From NCBI RefSeq assembly GCF_011378855.1, contig NZ_WTLB01000011.1:1-64000 (forward strand): a stretch of DNA of 64,000 nt, written 5' to 3'. Below the pieces are notes generated by a model. The model was given only the letters and a program-made list of their open reading frames with translations. It had not been told where the DNA came from and ran no database searches. How positions within the stretch are numbered: the stretch's first letter is position 1; every line of letters begins with the position of its first letter. This DNA comes from Pseudoalteromonas sp. Z1A8 (GTDB taxonomy: Bacteria > Pseudomonadota > Gammaproteobacteria > Enterobacterales > Alteromonadaceae). The position numbers and the translations under genes are program-made. This document shows, in pieces, positions 17,111 through 26,920 of this stretch.

Positions 17111-18967
17111 ATGGCTAAATTAAGAAGTGCAACAACAACTGAAGGACGTAAACGCGCAGGCGCAAGAGCATTATGGCGCGCAACAGGTATGACAGACTCT
17201 GATTTTGGTAAACCGATTATTGCCGTAGTTAACTCGTTTACACAATTTGTACCTGGGCATGTACACCTTAACCAGCTTAGTGAGCTTATGGGTGAGACTA
17301 TTAAACAGGCTGGTGGCGTTCCTAAAGAATTTAATACCATTGCGATTGATGATGGGATTGCAATGGGTCACGGCGGCATGCTTTATTCATTGCCTTCGCG
17401 CGATTTAATTGCTGACTCGGTTGAGTACATGGTAAATGGCCATTGTGCTGATGCGATGATCTGTATTTCAAACTGCGACAAAATCACCCCAGGGATGATG
17501 CTTGCAGCGCTACGTTTAAACATACCGGTAATATTTGTATCGGGCGGTCCAATGGAAGCGGGTAAAACTAAACTTGCTAACATCGACATTAAACTTGATT
17601 TAGTTGATGCCATGGTTAAAGGCGCAGATGAATCGGTAAGTGATGCAGATTCAGAGCAAGTAGAGCGATCTGCGTGTCCTACATGTGGTTCGTGCTCAGG
17701 TATGTTTACGGCAAACTCAATGAATTGTTTGTTAGAGGCAATAGGTTTAGCACTGCCGGGTAACGGCACAACGCTTGCCACTCATAAAGACCGTAAACAG
17801 CTTTATGTTGAAGCGGGTGCTCGTATTGTTGATTTATGTCGTGAGTATTATCAAAAAGATAATCAAGAAGTATTACCACGCGCTATTGCTAACAAAACAG
17901 CCTTTATGAATGCAATGGTTGTTGATATTGCAATGGGCGGCTCATCAAATACCGTATTACATTTACTTGCAGCAGCCCAAGAGGCAGGCGTTGATTTTGA
18001 TATGTCGCACATTGATGCGCTTTCTCGTAAAACACCGTTTTTATGTAAAGTGGCGCCGGCAACACCAGAGTACCATATTGAAGATGTACACCGTGCTGGT
18101 GGCATGATGGCAGTTGTACGCGAGCTTGGTAAAGCGGGCTTGGTTGATATGTCAGTGAATCACGTCGCTGGATCAACAATGGCTGAGCTTGTTAAAAAAT
18201 GGGATGCAACAGACCCGACTAACGAAGTAGCGCGCAAGTTTTATCGTGCGGGTCCTGCGGGTATTCGTACTACTAAAGCCATGAGCCAAGAGTGTCGTTG
18301 GGATGAAGGCGATAATGACCGCGTCAATGGTTGTATTCGAAGCGTTGAACATGCTTTTCGCCAAGACGGTGGCTTAGCTGTACTTTCGGGTAACTTAGCC
18401 GTTGATGGTTGCGTTGTTAAAAGTGCTGGCGTAGTTGACGAAATGCTACATTTTGAAGGCACCGCCATTGTATACGAATCACAAGATGATTCAGTAGAAG
18501 GGATTTTAAATAACGAAGTAAAAGCCGGCGATGTTGTTGTTATTCGTTATGAAGGCCCTAGAGGCGGCCCAGGTATGCAAGAGATGCTTTATCCAACAAG
18601 TTATTTAAAATCAAAAGGCCTAGCTGAACAATGTGCGCTTATTACTGATGGTCGCTTTTCGGGTGGTACTTCGGGTTTATCAATTGGCCACGTGTCACCA
18701 GAGGCAGCAAGTGGTGGCGCAATTGCTTATGTTGAAAATGGCGATAAAATTATTATTGATATCGCAACACGTGAAATCACATTAGCGCTAAGCGATGAAG
18801 AACTTGAGGCACGTAAGCAAAAGCAATTAGCACGCGGAAAAATGGCGTACAAGCCAGTTGATCGTGAGCGCTATGTGTCGTCTGCTTTAAAAGCTTATGC
18901 ATTACTTGCAACGAGTGCTGATAAAGGCGCAGTGCGCGATTTAGCTAAATTGGAGGCGCTTAGTTAA
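17111..18967 (+). CDS. ilvD: Dihydroxy-acid dehydratase
   Basis: An iron-sulfur enzyme that dehydrates 2,3-dihydroxy-isovalerate and 2,3-dihydroxy-3-methylvalerate to the 2-oxo acids. The product is very close to E. coli IlvD along its length: YRSATTT-like start, cluster cysteines in [11 protein letters not shown] and in [13 protein letters not shown], and the C-terminal [17 protein letters not shown]. Start chosen at ATG 17111 (618 residues), which matches the family N terminus and has TGAGGT just upstream; an in-frame ATG at 17075 would add 12 unlikely residues. Ends two bases before ilvA. Confidence 0.96.
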   Translation: MAKLRSATTTEGRKRAGARALWRATGMTDSDFGKPIIAVVNSFTQFVPGHVHLNQLSELMGETIKQAGGVPKEFNTIAIDDGIAMGHGGMLYSLPSRDLIADSVEYMVNGHCADAMICISNCDKITPGMMLAALRLNIPVIFVSGGPMEAGKTKLANIDIKLDLVDAMVKGADESVSDADSEQVERSACPTCGSCSGMFTANSMNCLLEAIGLALPGNGTTLATHKDRKQLYVEAGARIVDLCREYYQKDNQEVLPRAIANKTAFMNAMVVDIAMGGSSNTVLHLLAAAQEAGVDFDMSHIDALSRKTPFLCKVAPATPEYHIEDVHRAGGMMAVVRELGKAGLVDMSVNHVAGSTMAELVKKWDATDPTNEVARKFYRAGPAGIRTTKAMSQECRWDEGDNDRVNGCIRSVEHAFRQDGGLAVLSGNLAVDGCVVKSAGVVDEMLHFEGTAIVYESQDDSVEGILNNEVKAGDVVVIRYEGPRGGPGMQEMLYPTSYLKSKGLAEQCALITDGRFSGGTSGLSIGHVSPEAASGGAIAYVENGDKIIIDIATREITLALSDEELEARKQKQLARGKMAYKPVDRERYVSSALKAYALLATSADKGAVRDLAKLEALS

Positions 18968-18969
18968 TT

Positions 18970-20523
18970 ATGGTCTCTCAAGAGCTCGATTATTTTCGCG
19001 CTATCATTCAAGCAAACATGGAGCCTTTGGCTAAAGTTACTGAGGTCAGCGAAATGGCTGAACTCAGTAAAAAGCTAGGTAACCATGTTTGGTTAAAGCG
19101 TGAAGACCAACAGCCCGTGTACTCGTTTAAATTACGCGGTGCGTATAACAAATTAAATAAATTACCTAAAGGCTCGGTGGTTATTACGGCTTCTGCCGGT
19201 AATCATGCTCAAGGGGTTGCATTAAGTGCATCTCACTTAGGGCACCAAGCTACTATTGTAATGCCAGTTACAACGCCTGAAATAAAAGTCAGCGCAGTGC
19301 GTGCACTTGGCGGAGAGGTGGTATTACATGGGCATCACTTTGATGCTGCAAAAGCACATGCACTTGAGCTTACAGAGCAACGAAAAGGCATATTTGTTCC
19401 ACCGTTTGATGACCCTGACGTAATTGTTGGTCAAGGCACTGTAGCACGCGAGCTAATGCAGCAATTAAACGAGCTTGATGCTGTGTTTATTCCTGTTGGC
19501 GGCGGCGGCTTACTGGCGGGTATGGCGGTTTATATTAAATCTCTGCGCCCTGATATAAAAGTAATTGGTGTAGAAGCCGACGAAAGTGCATGTTTACAAG
19601 CAGCGCTTAAAGCAGGTAAACCGGTAGAGCTTGATCGCGTTGGCAGTTTTGCCGATGGCGTAGCGGTTAAAATTATTGGCACCGAAACCTTTCGTTTAGC
19701 GCAAAAGTTTTGCGATGAAGTTGTTACAGTAACTAGCGATGAAATATGTGCAGCCATGCAGGATATTTTTGTATCTACGCGCGCAATTGCAGAGCCATCT
19801 GGTGCACTTGCAACGGCAGGGCTTAAAAAGTGGAGTCAGCAGTCGGGGTTAAAAGGGTTGCACTTAGCGGCTGTTTTATCGGGTGCTAATTTAAACTTTG
19901 ATCGCCTGCGTTATGTAGCAGAGCGCACTGCGCTGGGTGAGAAAAACGAAGCGCTATTAGCGGTTACTATTAAAGAAGAAAAAGGCAGTTTTAAACAGTT
20001 TTGTGCTTCTTTAGGTGGCCGTGCTATTACTGAATTTAACTACCGTTATGCAGGGCCTGGTGAAGCACAAATATTTGTAGGCATTGCTCTGCGCCAAGGC
20101 GAGCAAGAGCTTAATGAGTTAAAGCAAGACTTAACAAATAACGATTATCAATTTTGCGATTTGTCGGATAACGAACTCGCTAAATTACATGTGCGTTATA
20201 TGGTTGGCGGAAAAGCACCAGAGCAATTACATGAACGTTTATTGCGTTTTGAATTTCCTGAGTATCCGGGTGCGCTTGCACGCTTCTTAGATACTTTAGG
20301 CAGCAATTGGAACATTACCTTATTTCATTATCGTAATCACGGTGGTTCGATGGGGAATGTACTGGCAGGTTTTGCTATTGAGCCTAGTCAGTATGAAATG
20401 TTTAACGAGCATTTAAATCGCTTAGGTTACAGTGTACAGGATGAAACACAAAACCCGTGTTTTAGCCAATTTTTAACATCAAAACCGCAAGCAGAAAAAA
20501 CCGAAAAACTCGCCTCAGTATAA
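18970..20523 (+). CDS. ilvA: Threonine ammonia-lyase, biosynthetic
   Basis: The PLP enzyme that deaminates threonine to 2-oxobutyrate, committing carbon to isoleucine. The 517-residue protein has the PLP lysine in VYSFKLRGAYNK, the glycine-rich phosphate loop PVGGGGLLAGMA, and two C-terminal ACT-like regulatory domains (about residues 330-415 and 425-500) that carry isoleucine feedback. Length fits the biosynthetic form (514 in E. coli), not the short catabolic TdcB. Two bases separate it from ilvD, and it closes the operon; ilvE, which lies between ilvM and ilvD in E. coli, is absent here. Confidence 0.95.
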   Translation: MVSQELDYFRAIIQANMEPLAKVTEVSEMAELSKKLGNHVWLKREDQQPVYSFKLRGAYNKLNKLPKGSVVITASAGNHAQGVALSASHLGHQATIVMPVTTPEIKVSAVRALGGEVVLHGHHFDAAKAHALELTEQRKGIFVPPFDDPDVIVGQGTVARELMQQLNELDAVFIPVGGGGLLAGMAVYIKSLRPDIKVIGVEADESACLQAALKAGKPVELDRVGSFADGVAVKIIGTETFRLAQKFCDEVVTVTSDEICAAMQDIFVSTRAIAEPSGALATAGLKKWSQQSGLKGLHLAAVLSGANLNFDRLRYVAERTALGEKNEALLAVTIKEEKGSFKQFCASLGGRAITEFNYRYAGPGEAQIFVGIALRQGEQELNELKQDLTNNDYQFCDLSDNELAKLHVRYMVGGKAPEQLHERLLRFEFPEYPGALARFLDTLGSNWNITLFHYRNHGGSMGNVLAGFAIEPSQYEMFNEHLNRLGYSVQDETQNPCFSQFLTSKPQAEKTEKLASV

Positions 20524-20532
20524 CCTTTCTTT

Positions 20533-20563
20533 AAAGGCAGGCACCTAACTAGGGTGCTTGCTT
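20533..20563 (+). terminator. Possible terminator after ilvA
   Basis: An imperfect hairpin, AAAGGCAGGCACC with GGGTGCTTGCTTT, begins 10 bp after the ilvA stop. The core GCACC/GGTGC pairing is good but the T tail is short. Confidence 0.5.
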
Positions 20564-20620
20564 TATCACACGTTTTACATATAGTTACAGGTAATCGTCA
20601 CACTTTTTGAGGTCACCTAG

Positions 20621-21655
20621 TTGCTATTAAAAGGATTAGTCATTGGATTGTGCTTTTTTTGTAGCCATATAATGGCGCAAGAATCAGTCACATTACAGCT
20701 AAAATGGACACATCAGTTTCAGTTTGCCGGTTACTATATGGCAAAGCAAAAAGGCTTTTATAATGAAGTAGGACTCGATGTAACCATTAAACAAGCTAAT
20801 CCAATGAAACCTGACACCTTTGGTCCTGTCGCTCGTGGCGAGGCGCAATTTGGCGTAGGACATTCTGGTATTTTACAGCAACGTATTGATGGTCAGCCCT
20901 TTGTTGCAATGGCAGCTTTACTGCAGTTTTCTCCTTATTGCTGGATGGTAAAAGATACGTCTGATATTTTTCATCCACGAGATTTTGTCAATAAACGTAT
21001 CACTGCTGTGAGCAAAAGTGATGGTACCGAGTTACTTGTTATGCTTAAACGCAGCGGTGTAGAAGTGGATAATCTTAAAGTTTACAACGGCGAAAATCCA
21101 GGCCAAGCTTGGATTGAAAACAAGCTAGATGCAATGCAAGTATATGTTACTACAGAGCCTTATTATATGACTCAACAAGGCGTAGCTCATCGGCTTGTTT
21201 GCCCACAGCGTTATGGTATGGATGTATATAGCGACATTTTATTTACCAGCGAAAACATGCTTAAGCAAAATCCACAAACGGTCGAAAAATTCTACCAAGC
21301 GAGCCTAAAAGGTTGGCGCTATGCAATGATGAATATGGATGAAGCCATTGCAGTCACCCAGCAAAACTATGCACCGAGTAAGAGCTTTCATCAGCTCGCC
21401 TTTGAGGCTGAAGTACTAAAAAGTTATATAACCCCACCCACTACCAGTTTAGGGCATATGTCGATAGCAAAGTGGCGTTTAATTGCTGACTTATATGGCA
21501 TACAGCAAAACGAATTTGACGAAGTGAAATCTCACTTTATTTATAAATACCAAGAGCCAGAAAAGATGCAATTATCATGGATGCTTATAGCCGCTATTTT
21601 GGTGAGTATTATTTCAATACCTTTGTATTTACGGCTGATTTTTAGCCAAAAATAA
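20621..21655 (+). CDS. NMT1/THI5-like periplasmic binding protein with C-terminal anchor
   Basis: A 344-residue protein with a signal peptide (cleavage probably after SHIMA, residue 19) and an NMT1/THI5-type solute-binding domain: the opening LQLKWTHQFQFAGYY, AKQKGFYNEVGLDV and the GVGHSGILQQR region are typical. Relatives bind thiamine pyrimidine precursors or serve as sensor modules fused to cyclases and kinases. Unusually, it ends with one hydrophobic helix (about residues 316-338) and a short basic tail, and no ABC permease or ATPase is nearby, so it is more likely a membrane-tethered sensor or orphan receptor. The start is TTG with TGAGGT upstream. Confidence 0.75.
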   Translation: MLLKGLVIGLCFFCSHIMAQESVTLQLKWTHQFQFAGYYMAKQKGFYNEVGLDVTIKQANPMKPDTFGPVARGEAQFGVGHSGILQQRIDGQPFVAMAALLQFSPYCWMVKDTSDIFHPRDFVNKRITAVSKSDGTELLVMLKRSGVEVDNLKVYNGENPGQAWIENKLDAMQVYVTTEPYYMTQQGVAHRLVCPQRYGMDVYSDILFTSENMLKQNPQTVEKFYQASLKGWRYAMMNMDEAIAVTQQNYAPSKSFHQLAFEAEVLKSYITPPTTSLGHMSIAKWRLIADLYGIQQNEFDEVKSHFIYKYQEPEKMQLSWMLIAAILVSIISIPLYLRLIFSQK

Positions 21656-21716
21656 CTGCTTAATGAGAGCTCACTGAGCTGATATAATTAATTGTCTTTT
21701 TATTTTTTAAGCTGTT

Positions 21717-22892
21717 ATGACTTTAGCCGAGCAATTTTTTGCACTTGATTCACTTTTGATGCGCCATCGTCAGTATTGGCAGTGCACCGCATTTGATTTT
21801 GACACTATTCCTTGGCCAGAGCTGCAAGGCATACTTAGCGAACTAACTGATGATCAGGTAAGCGTTCTTGATAACGATCAAAATCAGCTATACCAATTTT
21901 TTAGCCAACACATAAACCAGCTTGATGAACTTGCTAAGCTATGTGAATTACCTAGCTCTGCACACTCTCGAGCTGATTATCCGTTTTGGATAAGTAACGG
22001 CATTAAAGGTCGTAAGTTTGATCAGTTACAAGATTTTGTATCTGCACTACCTACTACTAAGCAACCGGTTTTAGAGTGGTGTGCGGGTAAAGGGCACTTA
22101 GGGCGAATGCTTGCTTTTAATGGCGCAAGTGATGTGCATAGTATTGAACTGCAACAAAGCTTATGCGAGCAAGGACAAAAAAGTGTACAGCAACAAGGCT
22201 TGGCAATGCACTTTAGCCAAGCAGATGTATTAAAGGATGATATTACTCAATTTTTTAATACTGATATGCATGCTGTAGCGCTCCACGCATGTGGCGGTTT
22301 ACATCAAACATTTATGCGCCAAGCAAGTTTGGCAAAAGTACAACAAATTAGCTTTTCACCTTGTTGCTATCACTTATTTACGACTAATAAGTACCTTGCA
22401 ATGAGTGAGGTTGCAAACCAAAGTGAGCTTAACCTAACGCATCGCGATTTAAAGCTCGCCTTGCAAGAAACCGTTACAGCGCCTTCTCGTCTGGAAAAAG
22501 TACGTAAAACAGAACTTGAATGGCGACTTGGTTTTGATGCACTTAGAAAATCGATTACTGGCGAGCAATATTATGTAAGCGTACCTTCGGTTAACAAAGC
22601 TATATTCTCAGATTCGTTTAAATCATTTTGTGCATGGGCTGCGGACAAAAAGGCAATAAACCTACCTCAAGATACTGATTATAATAAATATTTAGAGGTT
22701 GGGGTTGCTCGAAAAAAAATAACTGACAGAGTTGAACTGGTTCGACATGTGTTCAGAAGAGCAATTGAAGTTTGGCTTGTGCTCGATCGTGCTTTATATT
22801 TGCAACAGCAAGGCTATCAAGTAAGCGTTAAAACGTTTTGTGAAAAGCAGTTAACGCCTCGTAATATATTGATTCTCGCTAATATCCATTAA
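21717..22892 (+). CDS. SAM-dependent methyltransferase, METTL25/RRNAD1-like
   Basis: A 391-residue soluble protein with a class I methyltransferase fold: motif I EWCAGKGHLGRML near residue 120 and motif IV-like HACGGLH followed by F-S-P-C-C-Y-H-L. The GKGHL and CCYHL signatures resemble the Methyltransf_32 family, which includes METTL25 and RRNAD1. The substrate is unknown. It is 30 bp upstream of carbonic anhydrase and probably cotranscribed with it. Confidence 0.75.
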   Translation: MTLAEQFFALDSLLMRHRQYWQCTAFDFDTIPWPELQGILSELTDDQVSVLDNDQNQLYQFFSQHINQLDELAKLCELPSSAHSRADYPFWISNGIKGRKFDQLQDFVSALPTTKQPVLEWCAGKGHLGRMLAFNGASDVHSIELQQSLCEQGQKSVQQQGLAMHFSQADVLKDDITQFFNTDMHAVALHACGGLHQTFMRQASLAKVQQISFSPCCYHLFTTNKYLAMSEVANQSELNLTHRDLKLALQETVTAPSRLEKVRKTELEWRLGFDALRKSITGEQYYVSVPSVNKAIFSDSFKSFCAWAADKKAINLPQDTDYNKYLEVGVARKKITDRVELVRHVFRRAIEVWLVLDRALYLQQQGYQVSVKTFCEKQLTPRNILILANIH

Positions 22893-22922
22893 ATTTCCGT
22901 CCTCGACTTAATAAGAGATGCA

Positions 22923-23585
22923 ATGAGAAAGTTAAAAAATTTATTCGATAACAATAAACGTTGGGCTGCTCGCACAAGTGAAGCTGATCCTGAGTTTTTT
23001 AGAATTTTATCTATGCAACAAAATCCAGAGTATTTATGGATAGGTTGTTCAGACTCTCGTGTACCTGCTAATCAAATAGTTGATTTATTACCAGGCGAAT
23101 TATTTGTACATCGTAACGTTGCTAACGTGGTTGTACACACTGACCATAACTGTTTGTCGGTTATGCAGTACGCTGTAGAGGTTTTAAAAGTAAAGCATAT
23201 CATGGTAGTTGGTCACTATGGTTGTGGTGGCGTACAAGCTGTTTTAAACAATGCAAAATTTGGCTTTATTGATAACTGGCTACGCCATGTAGGTGATGTA
23301 AAAGAAAAGCACCTTGAGCAACTTGATGCAATGCCAGAAAGCGAACGTTTAAGCCGCCTTATTGAGCTAAATGTAATTGAGCAAGTACGTAATGTATGCC
23401 GTACTAACATTGTGCAAGATGCGTGGGAACGCGGCCAAGAGTTAAGCGTTCATGGTTGGGTTTATGGTTTAGAGAACGGCCATCTTCATGATTTAGAATC
23501 TGTAGTAACGTGCGCGAGTGAAGAAACGCAAAGCTACAAAAAAGCAGTGCAGCACGTACTTAAAAAAGTGGGCGAAAATAAATAA
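22923..23585 (+). CDS. can: Beta-class carbonic anhydrase
   Basis: Interconverts CO2 and bicarbonate, supplying bicarbonate for carboxylases. The 220-residue protein has the zinc ligands Cys42, His98 and Cys101 with Asp44/Arg46 in GCSDSRVPAN and GHYGCGGVQA, the same numbering as E. coli Can. Length and motifs make the call firm. It is followed after 4 bp by the NAD(P)-binding gene. Confidence 0.95.
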   Translation: MRKLKNLFDNNKRWAARTSEADPEFFRILSMQQNPEYLWIGCSDSRVPANQIVDLLPGELFVHRNVANVVVHTDHNCLSVMQYAVEVLKVKHIMVVGHYGCGGVQAVLNNAKFGFIDNWLRHVGDVKEKHLEQLDAMPESERLSRLIELNVIEQVRNVCRTNIVQDAWERGQELSVHGWVYGLENGHLHDLESVVTCASEETQSYKKAVQHVLKKVGENK

Positions 23586-23589
23586 ATTT

Positions 23590-24234
23590 ATGACTAAAAC
23601 GGCGATATTAATAGGTGTTACAGGTTTGGTTGGTAACGAGTTGCTACATAAGCTACTTAATAGCGATCGTTATACCAAAGTGGTTACGTTAAGTCGTCGG
23701 GCTTTGTCTATTACACACGCAAAGCTAGTTAATCACGTTATTGATTTTGAAAAATTAACTCAATACGTTGAGCTTTTTAAAGGCGACGTATTGTTTTCGT
23801 GTTTGGGCACAACCCGTAAACGCGCGGGCTCTACACAAGCTCAGCGTAAAGTAGATTTTGATTATCAGTTTATAGCAGCGCAGTTAGCGGCATGTAATGG
23901 TGTTACGCATTACTGCTTAGTGTCATCAAGCGGGGCGAACACGCACAGTAATAGTGCTTATTTAAAAATGAAGGGTGAGCTTGAGCAACATATTAAAGCA
24001 CTCCCTTTTGGTAAAATAAGTATTTTACAACCGTCTTTATTATTAGGTGATCGTGAGCAATTTAGAGTGGCAGAAAAGATAGGCAGTATTATTTTTCCAG
24101 TTATTACACGATTTGCGTTTTTAAAGCGTTACAAACCAATAACTGGCGAGCAAGTTGCACAAAAAATGCTGAGTGTGAGCGCAGAGCAACAGGCTAAGTT
24201 ATCTTATTATGTACTAGATGAGTTATTTGAATAA
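23590..24234 (+). CDS. NAD(P)-binding atypical short-chain dehydrogenase
   Basis: A 214-residue Rossmann protein starting MTKTAILIGVTGLVGNELL, where G-x-T-G-x-x-G is the nucleotide-binding loop, followed by SCLGTTRKRAGS and the SSSGAN stretch. It resembles the HTATIP2/TIP30-like atypical SDR group. Substrate unknown. The start was placed at ATG 23590 because the domain begins there; an upstream in-frame start inside the carbonic anhydrase gene would add residues in the wrong context. A strong terminator follows. Confidence 0.8.
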   Translation: MTKTAILIGVTGLVGNELLHKLLNSDRYTKVVTLSRRALSITHAKLVNHVIDFEKLTQYVELFKGDVLFSCLGTTRKRAGSTQAQRKVDFDYQFIAAQLAACNGVTHYCLVSSSGANTHSNSAYLKMKGELEQHIKALPFGKISILQPSLLLGDREQFRVAEKIGSIIFPVITRFAFLKRYKPITGEQVAQKMLSVSAEQQAKLSYYVLDELFE

Positions 24235-24256
24235 ATCCAGCTCAAAATTACATAGT

Positions 24257-24282
24257 AAAAAGGCAGCTTAAGCTGCCTTTTT
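24257..24282. terminator. Symmetric bidirectional terminator
   Basis: A perfect palindrome AAAAAGGCAGCTT/AAGCTGCCTTTTT with T runs on both strands, lying between two convergent genes (the dehydrogenase gene and ubiK). Confidence 0.9.
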
Positions 24283-24296
24283 TGTACACTAAATTA

Positions 24297-24458
24297 ATAC
24301 CAATTTTATTAAAAAAATAATCATTCTAGCGTATTAAATAACTCACTAACTACGTTAAAAATTATTTATATAGAACAACTATGTACCATAATTTTAGCCT
24401 TGTTATTGAGCTATTTTCTTATCGCTATAATAGAACACTAATTTAATGCAATTGGTAT
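24297..24458. repeat. 162-bp intergenic element with ATACCAAT ends (copy 2, inverted)
   Basis: The element runs from ATACCAATT (24297-24305) to AATTGGTAT (24450-24458), a perfect 9-bp inverted pair. Its reverse complement aligns along its length with 127-287, including CGTTAAAAATT at 24353-24363 and TAGAACAACTA at 24371-24381. The element stops two bases before the ubiK stop codon and carries no reading frame. Confidence 0.72.
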
Positions 24459-24460
24459 AA

Positions 24461-24724
24461 TTATTCAGTGTCAGTTTTAGCGCTGAGTTGTTGCTCAAGC
24501 AATGCAACTTTAGCTTCAAGGTCAGTCAGTTTTTCACGAGTACGAATAAGTACTTGGCTTTGCACATCAAATTCTTCACGGCTCACAAAGTCCATCTCAG
24601 CAAGCTTGTTTTGTAAAACTTGCTTTGTTTTACCTTCGAGTGTGTCTGCTAGGTTTTTTACACCTTGTGGCATATTGCTAGTAATTTGCTTAGCAATTTC
24701 TTCAAGTTTTGCTGGGTTGATCAT
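24461..24724 (-). CDS. ubiK: Ubiquinone biosynthesis accessory factor UbiK
   Basis: An 87-residue protein related to E. coli YqiC/UbiK, which with UbiJ helps the aerobic ubiquinone biosynthesis complex handle its lipid intermediates. The diagnostic VSREEFDVQ-x-QVL-x-RTREKL stretch lies at about residues 47-65, followed by a heptad coiled-coil C terminus. Divergent from rep across a 162-bp gap; its 3' end abuts the repeat at 24297. Confidence 0.93.
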   Translation of the reverse strand: MINPAKLEEIAKQITSNMPQGVKNLADTLEGKTKQVLQNKLAEMDFVSREEFDVQSQVLIRTREKLTDLEAKVALLEQQLSAKTDTE

Positions 24725-24886
24725 ATTTGTCCCTTCGATGCGGCCTAAAATAATAATAACTAATATTACCTTATACCTATGGTATTTAACACATGATCAT
24801 CTTTACCTTAATTAATTAAGGCAATTGCTATGCTCGCTGTAATGGTTACGTTAAAATTACGCGTCTTTTAAATTTCTTTGGTCGTT

Positions 24887-26905
24887 ATGAAACTCAATCC
24901 TAAACAAGATGAAGCCGTAAAATATATTAGTGGTCCATGCTTAGTACTCGCTGGCGCAGGCTCTGGTAAAACCCGTGTTATTACTAATAAAATCGCTTAT
25001 TTGGTAAAAAAATGTGAGTACAAAGCGCGAAATATAGCTGCCGTTACCTTCACCAATAAAGCTGCTAAAGAAATGCGTGAACGAGTACTGCAAACACTTG
25101 GTAAACAAGACGCTAAAGGGTTATGGGTATCAACGTTTCATACACTCGGTTTAGAAATAATAAAAAAAGAGTTAAGCACATTAGGATTTAAACCCGGCTT
25201 TTCGTTATTTGATGATCAAGATACCAATCAGCTTCTTAGTGAGCTGACCGAAGATGAACTAAAAAAAGACAAAGACTTACTCAAACTACTTAAAATGGAA
25301 ATTGGTAGTTGGAAAAACGAATTAGTACTGCCAGAGCAAGCAATACGCGAAGCCCGCGATGCGCAAAAGGCGTTGTTTGCACAGCTTTATGCTCGTTATC
25401 AAAATCAGCTGCGCGCTTATAACGCATTGGATTTTGATGATTTAATTATGATCCCTACTTTGCTACTTACTAATAACGCAACGTCGCGTGAGCGCTGGCA
25501 GCAGCGCTTTAAATATTTGCTGGTGGATGAGTATCAAGATACCAACACCAGTCAATATCAACTTGTTAAATTACTCGTTGGTGAGCGTGCCCGTTTTACT
25601 GTGGTAGGTGATGACGACCAATCAATTTATTCTTGGCGTGGTGCTCGCCCACAAAACTTAGTGTTGTTAGGTAAAGACTACCCAGGGCTTAGGCTAATAA
25701 AGCTTGAGCAAAACTACCGAAGTGCAGGGCGAATACTAAAAGCCGCTAATATTTTGATAGCAAATAACCCGCATGATATTGAGAAAAAGCTATTCAGTGA
25801 ACTTGGTTACGGTGAGCCAATTAAAGTAATAGGGTGCCGCGACGAAGAACATGAATCTGAGCGCGTAGTTGCCGAGATAATTTCCCATAAGTTTATGAAG
25901 CGAACTAGCTATAAAGACTACGCTATTTTATATCGTGGTAATCACCAAGCTCGTGGCTTTGAAAAATCACTAATGAGTAACCGTATCCCCTATAAAATTA
26001 GTGGCGGTATGTCATTTTTTGCTCGCTCAGAAATTAAAGATATTATGGCGTATTTGCGCTTGTTAGTTAATCAAGACGATGACAATGCATTTTTACGTAT
26101 CGTAAATACACCACGCCGCGAAATAGGCACGGTTACACTTGAAAAGCTGGGTACGCTGGCTAACGAAAAACACGCGAGCTTGTTTGCGACCTGTTTTGAT
26201 AACGATTTAGGCTACAGACTAAAAGGGCGTGGCTTTAATGCGCTTGCTGGGTTTGCACGCTGGGTTGTTGAGCTATCTGATAACGCAGTACGCGGTGATA
26301 CGCTTGAAGCTGTTAAAGACTTAGTGCGTAATATTAATTACGAGGCATATTTGTACGAGTCGTCACCGAGTGCTAAAGCCGCTGAAATGCGTATGAAAAA
26401 CGTTTCTGAATTGTATCGCTGGATCACCGATATGTTGACCGGTGATGCCGACAACGAACCAATGACATTGGCTGAGGTTGTTAGCAAACTAACCCTTCGC
26501 GATATGCTTGAGCGTAACGAAGAAGAGGATGAAACCGATGCGGTGCACTTATCAACACTGCATGCATCAAAGGGCTTAGAGTACCCATACGTATTTATGG
26601 TAGGTATGGAGGAGGGCTTACTTCCGCATCAGGTAAGTATTGATGAAGATAATGTAGATGAAGAACGCCGCTTAGCTTATGTTGGTATTACTCGTGCACA
26701 GCAGGAGTTAACACTTACTTATGCAAAAATACGTCGTCAATTTGGTGAAACTTCACAAACAGAGCTAAGCCGATTTGTACAAGAGTTACCGCAGGACGAT
26801 CTCGCGTTTGAAAACAAAAAAGCGCCAAATACGCAAGCAGAGCGAATGGAAAAAGGCCAAGCACGAGTCGCTAATCTTCGCGCTATGTTTAAAAAGCCTG
26901 AGTAA
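24887..26905 (+). CDS. rep: ATP-dependent DNA helicase Rep
   Basis: A superfamily 1A 3'-5' helicase that clears proteins ahead of replication forks and restarts stalled ones. It is collinear with E. coli Rep: Walker [13 protein letters not shown], motif Ia [10 protein letters not shown], Walker [11 protein letters not shown], motif [16 protein letters not shown], motif IV QNYRS, motif [13 protein letters not shown] and motif [15 protein letters not shown]. Start taken as ATG 24887 (672 residues), matching the family's MRLNPGQ-type beginning; a TTG 9 bp upstream is less likely. Its stop codon lies in the loop of an AGCCTGAG/CTCAGGCT hairpin (26895-26916) shared with the convergent gene. Confidence 0.96.
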   Translation: MKLNPKQDEAVKYISGPCLVLAGAGSGKTRVITNKIAYLVKKCEYKARNIAAVTFTNKAAKEMRERVLQTLGKQDAKGLWVSTFHTLGLEIIKKELSTLGFKPGFSLFDDQDTNQLLSELTEDELKKDKDLLKLLKMEIGSWKNELVLPEQAIREARDAQKALFAQLYARYQNQLRAYNALDFDDLIMIPTLLLTNNATSRERWQQRFKYLLVDEYQDTNTSQYQLVKLLVGERARFTVVGDDDQSIYSWRGARPQNLVLLGKDYPGLRLIKLEQNYRSAGRILKAANILIANNPHDIEKKLFSELGYGEPIKVIGCRDEEHESERVVAEIISHKFMKRTSYKDYAILYRGNHQARGFEKSLMSNRIPYKISGGMSFFARSEIKDIMAYLRLLVNQDDDNAFLRIVNTPRREIGTVTLEKLGTLANEKHASLFATCFDNDLGYRLKGRGFNALAGFARWVVELSDNAVRGDTLEAVKDLVRNINYEAYLYESSPSAKAAEMRMKNVSELYRWITDMLTGDADNEPMTLAEVVSKLTLRDMLERNEEEDETDAVHLSTLHASKGLEYPYVFMVGMEEGLLPHQVSIDEDNVDEERRLAYVGITRAQQELTLTYAKIRRQFGETSQTELSRFVQELPQDDLAFENKKAPNTQAERMEKGQARVANLRAMFKKPE

Positions 26906-26920
26906 TACCTCAGGCTGATT

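Noticed and set aside
17083..18468. Multiple minus-strand frames under ilvD
   Set aside because: Codon-use shadows of ilvD, which is collinear with E. coli IlvD throughout.
24878..24886. An upstream TTG start for rep
   Set aside because: It adds three residues not seen in the family; ATG 24887 gives the conserved N terminus.
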